This document shows positions 55,834 to 63,355 of a stretch of DNA of 64,000 nt, in pieces. The stretch comes from a virus: positions 56,009 through 120,008 of IMG/VR virus record IMGVR_UViG_3300046167_000884. One strand, 5' to 3'. Both the position numbers and the translations under genes were made by a program. The notes below the pieces were generated by a model. The model worked only from the letters and a program-made list of their open reading frames with translations. It ran no database searches and had not been told where the DNA came from. Numbering within the stretch: the stretch's first letter is position 1; the number at the start of each line of letters is the position of its first letter.

Positions 55834-57551
55834 ATGGAAAACAACGCATTACAAGCAGATTATACAAATTGGGAAGCAGGAAAAAATTATCCAGAATGGA
55901 TGGATGAAATTTCTTTAGCAACTATTTCTAAAGGTTATTTGTTACCTGGAGAAGATGTAAAAAAAGCATACAGAAGAGTTTCTTACGCTGCGGCCAATAG
56001 ACTTAAAAAACCAGAATTGGCAACCAAATTTTTTAAAATCATGTGGAATGGTTGGTTAGGACTAGCATCACCTGTATTATCAAATATGGGGACTGATCGT
56101 GGTTTACCAATTTCATGTTTTGGTGTTGATACACCTGATTCAATACGTGGAATCGGTTTAACAAACGCAGAACTAATGAAGTTAACCGCCTCTGGTGGTG
56201 GTGTAGGTATATCGCTATCTCGTATTAGAGAACGTGGAACAGGAATTACAGGAAATGGAAAATCTGAAGGTGTAGTTCCATGGGCTAAAATATTTGATTC
56301 TTCAATTATTGCTACTAATCAAGGAAATGTTAGAAGAGGAGCAGCATCTGTAAATTTAGATATTGAACATGGAGATATAGAAGAATTCTTACAAATTCGT
56401 AGACCAAAGGGTGACCCAAATAGACAATGTCTAAACTTACATCAATGTGTTGTAGTAGGAGATTCATTTATGAGAAAATTAGAAGCAAGAGACCCGGAAG
56501 CAATGAATAGATGGGCTACTGTTTTAAAATCAAGAATGGAAACAGGTGAACCTTATATAATGTACAAGGACAATGTTAACAAGGATAACCCGATAGCTTA
56601 TAGACTAAACAATTTAGAGGTTACTATGACCAATATATGTTCGGAGATTACATTATTTACAGATGAAGAACATAGTTTTATTTGCTGTTTATCTTCTATG
56701 AATTTATCTAAATATGATGAATGGAAAGATACTGATGCCGTTGAATTAGCTACTTGGTTTTTAGATGGTGTAATGCAAGAATTTATCGATAAATCAGCTG
56801 GTAAAGATTCATTACAAAGAACTTATAACCATGCTCGTAAGGGACGTGCTTTAGGTTTAGGTGTAATGGGTTGGCATTCATTCTTACAACAAAAAGGATT
56901 ACCATTTAATTCCATAGCTTCTACAGCACACACCCATAATATATTTAATGATATTAGAGGTAAAGCAGAAAAAGCATCTATGGCTTTAGCCCAAGAATAC
57001 GGGGAACCTTTATGGTGTAGAGGAACAGGTATGAGAAATACCCATTTACTAGCAATTGCTCCTACAGTATCCAATTCAGTTATTTGTGGTGGTATTAGTG
57101 CGGGTATTGAACCTTTACCTGCTAATATTTATACATTTAATGGTGCAAAAGGTACTTTTATTAGAAAAAATAAAGTATTACAATCTATTCTAGCTGAAAA
57201 AGGGTGAAGATAAAGATAAATGGTGGGATCAAATGTTAGCCGAAGATGGCTCAGCACAAGGTTTACCTGATAATATCCTAACCCCAGATGAAAAAGAATT
57301 ATTTTTAACATTCCCTGAGATAAATCAATTAGAATTAGGTTAGACAAGCAGCTATTAGACAAAGATATATTGACCAAACACAATCCTTAAATTTATCATT
57401 TGATGTAAATGATTCACCAAAATGGATTAATCAAGTACATTTAGAAGGGTGGAAGTTAGGCATTAAAACATTTTATTATCTAAGAACTGATAGTGTAATT
57501 AAAGGGGATTTAGGTTCTCGTATGGCTGATTGCGTTTCATGTGATGGTTAA
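55834..57551 (+). CDS. nrdA: Class I ribonucleotide reductase, alpha subunit, frame broken twice
   Basis: This is 571 residues after removing one extra G at 57202-57204 and another at 57338-57339. As written it stops at 57207. Active-site residues are intact: LPISCFGVDT, TNICSEITLF (radical Cys with Asn and Glu), ICCLSSMNLS, and in the repaired end FYYLRTDS (radical Tyr pair) and MADCVSCDG (C-terminal Cys pair). The protein begins directly with the catalytic region; there is no N-terminal ATP cone, so it probably escapes dATP feedback inhibition. It is about 190 residues shorter than E. coli NrdA. Confidence 0.9.
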
Positions 57552-57572
57552 AAGAAAAATGAAAAAGAAATT

Positions 57573-57602
57573 AAAAAGGGGTGTATTAACATCCCTTTTT
57601 TT
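57573..57602 (+). terminator. Rho-independent terminator after nrdA
   Basis: AAAAAGGGGTGT (57573-57584), loop ATTA, ACATCCCTTTTT (57589-57600), then TT. A 12-bp stem with one G-T pair, probably bidirectional. It closes the replication and nucleotide operon. Confidence 0.85.
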
Positions 57603-57669
57603 AATATTTATGGGCAAATTAAGTTGTTAAAGAATATAGTTATCTACGTAAATAAATAAATTAAACTAT

Positions 57670-58911
57670 ATGAAAAAATTACTTTTACTAGTATTTACCC
57701 TTTTATTAACAACCCCTTCTTTTACCCAAGAACCTGCTGCTTTAGGAAAGAAAAAATTCTTTAAAGATTTATATGAGGATTTCTTAAAGTATGGGACAAT
57801 ATACGGTGCAGGTAGTATATCTAATTCAATACAAGCCGCAGAACCCGTATTTTTTGTAAGAACAGGTGAAGGAGGAACTTTATATGATATACCTAGAGTA
57901 GAAGATAATACCCCTGATTATCCACATGATTATAGATATGGATTTGGTATTAGAAAATTAGCGAGATTTGATTATGAAAGAAAACCTAGAAACTATTACG
58001 ATGGTACAGAAAGTCAGCTAGTATTTTCTGCTCCAACTTCAGCTGTAATAGGATTAGAATACCAATTACATTTAGAAAGAGAAAGATGGATGGGAAGAGA
58101 TTTTCAAAACCATAATATTTTTATAAAACATACTGGTAAATATCATATTTTAAAAATCCAAAGTAGGGAAGTAGGTAAAATTAACCTTGACTATAAATCA
58201 GCAGAAGCAAGATTTAGATTACCTATTGGTAAGAAATTCTCAATATCAGCAGGAGCAATTGCTAGGGGCCATGATAGACCTTATGGTTACAATCCAATAG
58301 AATTATGGTTAAATGAAATGGATATGGACGACCAGGGGAATATGTTTCCTGCAAATCCATGGTTTACATTAGGATATGAATATGGATACCAAGATGTATT
58401 CTATACAGAAACAAGCACAAACCCAGCAACTGGAGAAGAAGAAATAAGAAATGATTGGTATTGGGTAAACTCTAATGGAGATAGAGTAGCAGATTCTGAT
58501 TTAGAATTTAGAGATACTTACTTTACTCGGTTAATGAATAGATACAACCAAGAAAGATGGGCTGAATTAGATCCTTGGATTGAAGTAGCCCCTATAGTTG
58601 GTTTTGATTTTTATCATTATAAAAGAAACTTTTGGTTACATGCTTATGGTAATGTAATCTTACCATATCACCATTATGTTAAAGGAGATGAAGATTATTC
58701 TTATTTACATCGAAATGGATGGGGAATGGGAGGACATAATGCACAACATATGTTAGGTGATGGAGACCAATGGACAGATTACTCAGCTGGTATTAGTTTA
58801 GGAATTAAATTAACAAGACATATTGGTATATTTGCAGAAGGTGAATATGCTAAAATGTGGGATAGCAATTTGTACCAAACAACATTCGGAATTAATTATA
58901 CATTTAGATAG
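57670..58911 (+). CDS. Secreted outer-membrane beta-barrel-like protein
   Basis: The product has 413 residues. The signal peptide is MKKLLLLVFTLLLTTPSFTQ, with a flavobacterial-style SFTQ end. The mature part alternates aromatic and polar residues as in beta-barrels (FRLPIGKKFSISAGAIARG; FDFYHYKRNFWLHAYGNVIL; SAGISLGIKLTRHIGIFAEG). It ends FGINYTFR, close to the aromatic C-terminal signature of outer-membrane proteins. The mature form is rich in Tyr and Trp. It may alter the host surface to block superinfection, or be a virion-released protein, but this is not shown. The lipoprotein gene starts 3 bases after its stop. Confidence 0.7.
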   Translation: MKKLLLLVFTLLLTTPSFTQEPAALGKKKFFKDLYEDFLKYGTIYGAGSISNSIQAAEPVFFVRTGEGGTLYDIPRVEDNTPDYPHDYRYGFGIRKLARFDYERKPRNYYDGTESQLVFSAPTSAVIGLEYQLHLERERWMGRDFQNHNIFIKHTGKYHILKIQSREVGKINLDYKSAEARFRLPIGKKFSISAGAIARGHDRPYGYNPIELWLNEMDMDDQGNMFPANPWFTLGYEYGYQDVFYTETSTNPATGEEEIRNDWYWVNSNGDRVADSDLEFRDTYFTRLMNRYNQERWAELDPWIEVAPIVGFDFYHYKRNFWLHAYGNVILPYHHYVKGDEDYSYLHRNGWGMGGHNAQHMLGDGDQWTDYSAGISLGIKLTRHIGIFAEGEYAKMWDSNLYQTTFGINYTFR

Positions 58912-58913
58912 AC

Positions 58914-59465
58914 ATGAAAAAATTATTATTAATAACATTATTTTTAGGATTATTCTTAGGGTGTGATAAAGATGAAGATCACCATGTAATATTAGAACCA
59001 ACATTTGAATTAGAACTTAATGGTAATAGTGTAAACCCATTTGAATTTTATAGAGTAGTAAATACTTATGGAGGTATAAAAGAAGAAAATGGAGTTATAA
59101 CTAAACTTTTTGTTCTTTATCTTCAAAGAGATGAAGGTAATCCAAGATTAGATGTTGAACATTTTGCTGTAATATTAAAAGATGTTGATGGTTTGGATAA
59201 TGGTCAATTATTAGATGTAGGCCTATATGAAAATCCTATTGTATCCCCAAAATCAACAGAACTAGAAATACCAGGAGATCAAGATTATATAGTATATGCA
59301 ACAACAACAGTTGCAGATGTACATGGTGGTCTTATATGTTTAGATGCAGAAGGAGAATTTTGGAATCCATACCAACAATCCTTTTATACAGTTAAAGCAA
59401 AATTAGAAAATTACCCAATAGGACAAGATGTTGAAGCAACACCTTATGCCTATTTATTAAATTAA
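58914..59465 (+). CDS. Lipoprotein with Bacteroidota surface-export signal
   Basis: The product has 183 residues. MKKLLLITLFLGLFLGCDKD is a lipoprotein signal peptide with lipobox LFLGC. The mature start CDKDEDHH has the acidic/Lys pattern of the Bacteroidota lipoprotein export signal, which directs lipoproteins to the cell surface. The body is beta-rich (TFELELNGNSVNPFEFYRVV), including a conserved-looking RLDVEHFAVILKDVDGLD segment. It could coat or block receptors or help in lysis. Co-transcribed with the beta-barrel gene. Confidence 0.72.
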   Translation: MKKLLLITLFLGLFLGCDKDEDHHVILEPTFELELNGNSVNPFEFYRVVNTYGGIKEENGVITKLFVLYLQRDEGNPRLDVEHFAVILKDVDGLDNGQLLDVGLYENPIVSPKSTELEIPGDQDYIVYATTTVADVHGGLICLDAEGEFWNPYQQSFYTVKAKLENYPIGQDVEATPYAYLLN

Positions 59466-59472
59466 AAAAAAT

Positions 59473-59757
59473 ATGGCACAACAAATAGGAGAAGATACTA
59501 AAGTAACATTAGACCTAAAAACTATAGGGATGATAGTAGGATTTACACTTACTTTAGCAGGTATGTATTTTTCTTTAAAATCAGATATAGCATACGCTGC
59601 TACACAACCAGAACCAGTTATTGAAAGAGTTGAATATGACTTAAAGGATGAGCTGATTCGTCAAACTATAATGGATACTCAAGAAGATGTAGAAATGATT
59701 CTAGAAAAAATGGAAAAGTTAGAAGAACGTCTTTATGAATTATCTAAAAACCAATAA
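59473..59757 (+). CDS. Small membrane protein with coiled coil
   Basis: The product has 94 residues. A short polar start (QQIGEDTKVTLDLKT) leads to a single membrane segment (IGMIVGFTLTLAGMYFSL, about residues 18-36) and a coiled coil (MILEKMEKLEERLYELSK). The layout is that of many phage lysis-cluster membrane proteins, such as single-span holins or antiholins, but no family signature is present. It is followed by the thioredoxin-like gene, whose ATG overlaps the last codons region (59759). Confidence 0.6.
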   Translation: MAQQIGEDTKVTLDLKTIGMIVGFTLTLAGMYFSLKSDIAYAATQPEPVIERVEYDLKDELIRQTIMDTQEDVEMILEKMEKLEERLYELSKNQ

Positions 59758-59758
59758 A

Positions 59759-60178
59759 ATGAAAAAACTAATATTTATTCTATTTCTTTTATTTACCACC
59801 CAAATATATTCCCAATCAGAAGTTCCAGATAAATATTGGTTAGATGATTCTAATTATGAAAAAGTAATTAACGAAAAAGGAGCTTTTGATGATAGTGAAG
59901 AAGAAATTATAGTAGTAGAGTATTGGGCCAAATTTAATAGAGTAAATTGTTTTGCTAGTTGGGAAAAATTAAAAAATGTTACTTACTATCGTGTAGATAT
60001 TGCTAAATCTCCATTAACAAAGAAAAAATATAGAGTTAGAATGGCGCCTACTTTATTTGTTATTAAAGAGGGAATAATAGAATATAAGTATAAAGCAGGT
60101 CTAGATTTATTAGTACCTGTTACTTTAAAAGAATTACAAGCAGACATTGATGAACTTAAAAAGTCAAGTCAGTTTTAA
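59759..60178 (+). CDS. Secreted thioredoxin-like protein lacking CxxC
   Basis: The product has 139 residues from ATG 59759, chosen because it begins a signal peptide (MKKLIFILFLLFTTQIYSQ). The mature domain has a thioredoxin-type pattern: IIVVEYWAKFNRVNCFASWE where TlpA-like proteins have WCxxC, then YYRVDIAKSPLTKKKYRVRM and APTLFVIKEG (the cis-Pro loop). Only one Cys remains at the active site, so disulfide exchange is unlikely. It may be a periplasmic binding or inhibitor protein. A late-promoter-like box overlaps its stop. Confidence 0.65.
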   Translation: MKKLIFILFLLFTTQIYSQSEVPDKYWLDDSNYEKVINEKGAFDDSEEEIIVVEYWAKFNRVNCFASWEKLKNVTYYRVDIAKSPLTKKKYRVRMAPTLFVIKEGIIEYKYKAGLDLLVPVTLKELQADIDELKKSSQF

Positions 60179-60192
60179 TATTTATAATAAAA
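60178..60192 (+). promoter_or_regulatory. Late-promoter-like box before the lysis pair
   Basis: ATATTTATAATAAAA, starting at the last base of the preceding stop codon and 25 bases upstream of ATG 60218. Confidence 0.55.
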
Positions 60193-60217
60193 TTAAGTTT
60201 CACCAAAAAGTTACCTC

Positions 60218-60472
60218 ATGTTAAACAAATTAAAACAAAAATGGATGGCATTTAGAGATATTTTTAATGATAAGAATGATATAAATGAAAAAACCGTAGT
60301 TGGTTTTGCTTCATTTGCTATCATGACTATATTTGCAATAGCAGATTTAGTAACTGGATATTTTGGAAAAGATTTAGTAATTAATGAATTTATATATGAT
60401 TCATTTCTATTTATTACCTTAGGTAGTTTTGGTATTGCTGAGTTAGGTACTATTTTTAAGAAACGAAAATAA
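60218..60472 (+). CDS. Holin candidate
   Basis: The product has 84 residues. A basic N-terminus (LNKLKQKWMAFRDIF) is followed by two membrane segments (VVGFASFAIMTIFAIADLVT and FLFITLGSFGIAELGTIF) and a basic end (KKRK). Size, two-span layout, a late-type box and the endolysin-like gene 6 bases downstream fit a class II holin. No experimentally defined family is recognised. It would permeabilise the inner membrane at lysis. Confidence 0.6.
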   Translation: MLNKLKQKWMAFRDIFNDKNDINEKTVVGFASFAIMTIFAIADLVTGYFGKDLVINEFIYDSFLFITLGSFGIAELGTIFKKRK

Positions 60473-60478
60473 AATATT

Positions 60479-61087
60479 ATGAATTGTTATACAAGAGAAC
60501 AAATCGAGTCTACAATGAAAAGTAAAGGATATAAATACTTTACTGGAGGAGAATATGATGTAAATATTATTGGAGTTAGAAACTCAGAAACTAAAAATAG
60601 AGTAACTAATGCTTTCGATGATTGCATGACATTATCTTATAAAATAGAAGGTGAATGGCAATTCCATTGCTTCAAATGTACTACTGATCCTGGAACACAC
60701 TGGGTAGAGAACGTATTGAATGATAAAGGAGTTGCAATATTAAAGCCAGGTCAATATAGAGGTTCACATAAATTAAGATTGCACCAAGGTAAGTACTTAG
60801 CTTTAGGTCAACAAAAACCAGTCAAAGTATATAGAGATAATAATAGAGATAACAAATATGATCTATTAGAAGAAAATGTACACGAAGGCATATTTGGAAT
60901 CAACATCCATAGAGCAACTAGCAGATCAGGTGGTACTTCTACTCGAATAGATAAATGGTCAGCTGGATGTCAAGTAATAGCTGATAATGATGATTGGCAT
61001 GAATTTCTAGATATATGTCAAACTGCAAGAGAAATTTGGGGTAACTCTTTTACATATACTTTACTTGAATCTAAAGATATAGTATAA
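60479..61087 (+). CDS. Endolysin candidate with L,D-transpeptidase-like active site
   Basis: The product has 202 residues. The C-terminal half contains GIFGINIHRATSRSGGTSTR and DKWSAGCQVIADNDDW: a His followed by a SxGC motif, as in YkuD-type L,D-transpeptidases (HxxxSxGCxR), though the final Arg is Gln-Val here. A similar WSAGCQ segment occurs in phage proteins of this type. It probably cleaves or edits peptidoglycan cross-links. It lies directly behind the holin candidate and lacks a signal peptide, as expected for holin-released enzymes. Confidence 0.6.
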   Translation: MNCYTREQIESTMKSKGYKYFTGGEYDVNIIGVRNSETKNRVTNAFDDCMTLSYKIEGEWQFHCFKCTTDPGTHWVENVLNDKGVAILKPGQYRGSHKLRLHQGKYLALGQQKPVKVYRDNNRDNKYDLLEENVHEGIFGINIHRATSRSGGTSTRIDKWSAGCQVIADNDDWHEFLDICQTAREIWGNSFTYTLLESKDIV

Positions 61088-61115
61088 TTACTTGGATTGC
61101 AGCTAATTTCTTACT

Positions 61116-61127
61116 ATATTTATAACC
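61116..61127 (+). promoter_or_regulatory. Late-promoter-like box
   Basis: ATATTTATAACC directly upstream of ATG 61128; the A-run of the motif is replaced. Its closeness to the start codon makes it a weaker case. Confidence 0.35.
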
Positions 61128-62342
61128 ATGCTTAAAAAAATTAAACAAGGAATGTTCCCATTCCTAATCGGATTTTCTGCCCTGTCAGTTTCAGCTTCGG
61201 CCGCTTTCTATTCAGTTAGTGGCTTAAGCAAACTTTTTGCTGGGGCTAGTTTGGAGGTTATTATAATGGCGGGTTCATTAGAATTTGCTAAATTAGTTAC
61301 AGCTTCACTTTTATACCAATATTGGGATAAGATTAATAAATCCTTACGTACTTATTTATCTATAGCAACTATTATATTAGTATTAATTACTAGTATGGGT
61401 ATTTATGGTTTTTTAAGTGCTGCATACCAGGAAACATACTCTAAATTATCTACTATAGAAAATCAAAAAGGCTTTATTCAAAAGAAAATTGACTTTTATC
61501 AAAATGATGTAAACAGATATGATGAAGAAATTAAAAGAATATCTAGTAATATTAGTACTTTATCTAATGCCAAAGCCTCATCGATCCAAGTACGAGACAC
61601 CTCGGTGGTTGGGGGTGTTCGAACAACAATCTCCACAACTGAACTTAGAATGGCGCAGAATCGTATTAACATTGAGGAGGAGAATCGTAAATTGGCGCAA
61701 TCAAAAAGAACAATAGCATCAGATAGTTTACAAAAATTCCAATTACAAGTATTAGATTTAGATAATAACAACGAAGTTGCTGGAGAATTAGGACCCCTGC
61801 AATATTTATCTGGACTTACGGGTGTATCTATGGATAAAATTATAAACTGGTTATTACTTATTATAATATTTGTGTTCGACCCTCTAGCAATATCTCTTGT
61901 AATAGCAGCTAACTTTGCTTTTGAAAAAGCATACCCAAAAAAGAAATATAAAGAAAATTTATATGGAGAATACTATGAAGACAAATTTTCAGAATGGGAT
62001 AATTTAGAAGATATTGAAGTTAAAGATGCAGAAGAAATAAAAACACAAGATGAATTTATGAAAAATTTAGATAATCTTGAAAAAGCTAGAGATTGGGAAG
62101 CAGCAGAACGAAGAATGGAAATTATAGGTCAAAATGGAAATGATGGAAATCATTATTCAGAATTAGATTTAAATAAAGATGGGATTATAAACAAAATTGA
62201 TAAAGAAATAGCTAAAAGAAGACTTCAAGAAATTAAAACTATTGAAAAAAATAGTTCATTAACCCAAGAATGGAAGAATAAATTAGCTAAAGAAAAAAAA
62301 TCTATTAAAGATAAGTTAGATGATTTAACCAAAAGATACTAA
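61128..62342 (+). CDS. Membrane coiled-coil protein with EF-hand-like loop
   Basis: The product has 404 residues. Three membrane segments (about 10-30, 38-62 and 75-98; for example LSIATIILVLITSMGIYGFL) precede a coiled coil (about 105-215). A fourth segment (WLLLIIIFVFDPLAISLVIA, about 239-260) and a charged cytoplasmic tail follow. The tail has DLNKDGIINKID (from about 346), a perfect-looking EF-hand/dockerin calcium loop. Similar proteins occur in other phages of Bacteroidota as far as I recall, without a known role. It may sense or reshape the envelope. Confidence 0.68.
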   Translation: MLKKIKQGMFPFLIGFSALSVSASAAFYSVSGLSKLFAGASLEVIIMAGSLEFAKLVTASLLYQYWDKINKSLRTYLSIATIILVLITSMGIYGFLSAAYQETYSKLSTIENQKGFIQKKIDFYQNDVNRYDEEIKRISSNISTLSNAKASSIQVRDTSVVGGVRTTISTTELRMAQNRINIEEENRKLAQSKRTIASDSLQKFQLQVLDLDNNNEVAGELGPLQYLSGLTGVSMDKIINWLLLIIIFVFDPLAISLVIAANFAFEKAYPKKKYKENLYGEYYEDKFSEWDNLEDIEVKDAEEIKTQDEFMKNLDNLEKARDWEAAERRMEIIGQNGNDGNHYSELDLNKDGIINKIDKEIAKRRLQEIKTIEKNSSLTQEWKNKLAKEKKSIKDKLDDLTKRY

Positions 62343-62530
62343 TGAAAAGTTTTTTAAAATTCCTTATTATTTGGGTTAGCCAAAATTTAGCAATTCCTTT
62401 TTGGGTTGTAGGTCATATTCATTTGTCAATTCATAATTTCCATGATTTGATAGAAATTGGGGCATCAATAGGAATGAATTTAATAGTAGCAATTGGGTTT
62501 TTTATAGATTATAAAGAAAATGGAAAGTAA
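62342..62530 (+). CDS. Small two-span membrane protein
   Basis: The product has 62 residues. Two hydrophobic stretches (FLKFLIIWVSQNLAIPFWVV and IGASIGMNLIVAIGFFID) are separated by a His-rich loop (GHIHLSIHNFHD). It starts at the last base of the preceding stop (TAATG) and overlaps the metallopeptidase-like gene by 11 bases. The function is unknown. Confidence 0.55.
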   Translation: MKSFLKFLIIWVSQNLAIPFWVVGHIHLSIHNFHDLIEIGASIGMNLIVAIGFFIDYKENGK

Positions 62531-62897
62531 AGAAATATTACAAATAGCAAATAAAGCATACCCTAAAATTAGGGCTCATTACGGTTTAGGTAAAAAAGAA
62601 TACCCACCAATTGAAGTGTATAGAAATATATTTGCTAGACTAAGTGGAGAACCAGATATGGAAGGTGATGACCCTGCAGAAGCTGAATTTGATCGTAAAA
62701 CAAATAAATTATTTATATACTCCGATTTTAATGATAGTGTTGAGGATGTAATTAGAGGAGTTATCCATGAGTACATACATTATTTACAATCTGGGTCTTG
62801 GATGAAAAGATATTATAATATGGGTTATACTTATGGTAACCACCCTTATGAAATTGATGCTAAAAAAGCAGAAGAAGATTGGAAAATGTTCGCGTAA
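62520..62897 (+). CDS. Mini metallopeptidase (HExxH)
   Basis: The product has 125 residues. VIRGVIHEYIHYLQSGSW contains HEYIH (residues 83-87), the zinc-binding HExxH motif, with NHPYEIDAKKAEEDW about 23 residues later offering the third ligand Glu111. The N-terminal part is an alpha/beta lead (YPPIEVYRNIFARLSG). It resembles very small gluzincins. There is no signal peptide. The target is unknown; a maturation, immunity or host-takeover role is possible. Confidence 0.7.
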   Translation: MESKEILQIANKAYPKIRAHYGLGKKEYPPIEVYRNIFARLSGEPDMEGDDPAEAEFDRKTNKLFIYSDFNDSVEDVIRGVIHEYIHYLQSGSWMKRYYNMGYTYGNHPYEIDAKKAEEDWKMFA

Positions 62898-62919
62898 AAA
62901 TTTGGCTATCGGGGATAAA

Positions 62920-62930
62920 GTTCGTATATT
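62920..62930 (+). promoter_or_regulatory. TTCGTATATT promoter-like box
   Basis: GTTCGTATATT, 38 bases upstream of ATG 62969; same sequence as the box before the SSB gene. Confidence 0.55.
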
Positions 62931-62968
62931 TACCCTGTTGATAATTAAGTCAACGAATTAAGGTTATA

Positions 62969-63208
62969 ATGAGTCCAGAAAGTCTTTACATTGCAGAACA
63001 GGAATATTTTAGGTTTGAAGAGATTATGAATACAAAAACATACCTCACAAAAGAGGAGTATGATTTTTGTTTTTCATATGACAAAGACATTAGAGAAGAT
63101 ATGTCTTATATAGGTGATTATAGTAAATTAGGTGATTACTTAAACCTAAGAGTTTATACTGAATACTTACATCAAGAACATGTTCAGAAAATGGAAAGTG
63201 GAATTTAA
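62969..63208 (+). CDS. Small hypothetical protein
   Basis: The product has 79 residues and is acidic, Tyr-rich and helical (SLYIAEQEYFRFEEIMNTKT; DIREDMSYIGDYSKLGDYL). There is no recognised domain. The TTCGTATATT box upstream suggests early or middle expression, perhaps a host-takeover protein. Confidence 0.6.
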   Translation: MSPESLYIAEQEYFRFEEIMNTKTYLTKEEYDFCFSYDKDIREDMSYIGDYSKLGDYLNLRVYTEYLHQEHVQKMESGI

Positions 63209-63219
63209 AAATAAAAGTT

Positions 63220-63336
63220 ATGAAAAAATTCATTAAAAAGTACAAATCAGAAATAGATACAGTATCAAGTTTTTTGTTTATCGCAGCAATATTTTATACA
63301 TTATATTTTGCTTTATGGGTAGTTTGCCCTTGTTAA
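63220..63336 (+). CDS. Small single-span membrane peptide (38 aa)
   Basis: ATG 63220 to TAA 63334-63336. A basic start (MKKFIKKYKSEID) is followed by one hydrophobic segment (FLFIAAIFYTLYFALWVVC) ending in CPC. It is preceded by an AT-rich leader and lies 11 bases after the previous stop. The clean positive-inside layout supports a real gene; the function is unknown. Confidence 0.5.
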   Translation: MKKFIKKYKSEIDTVSSFLFIAAIFYTLYFALWVVCPC

Positions 63337-63355
63337 TATTTTTAAAATAAAGTTT

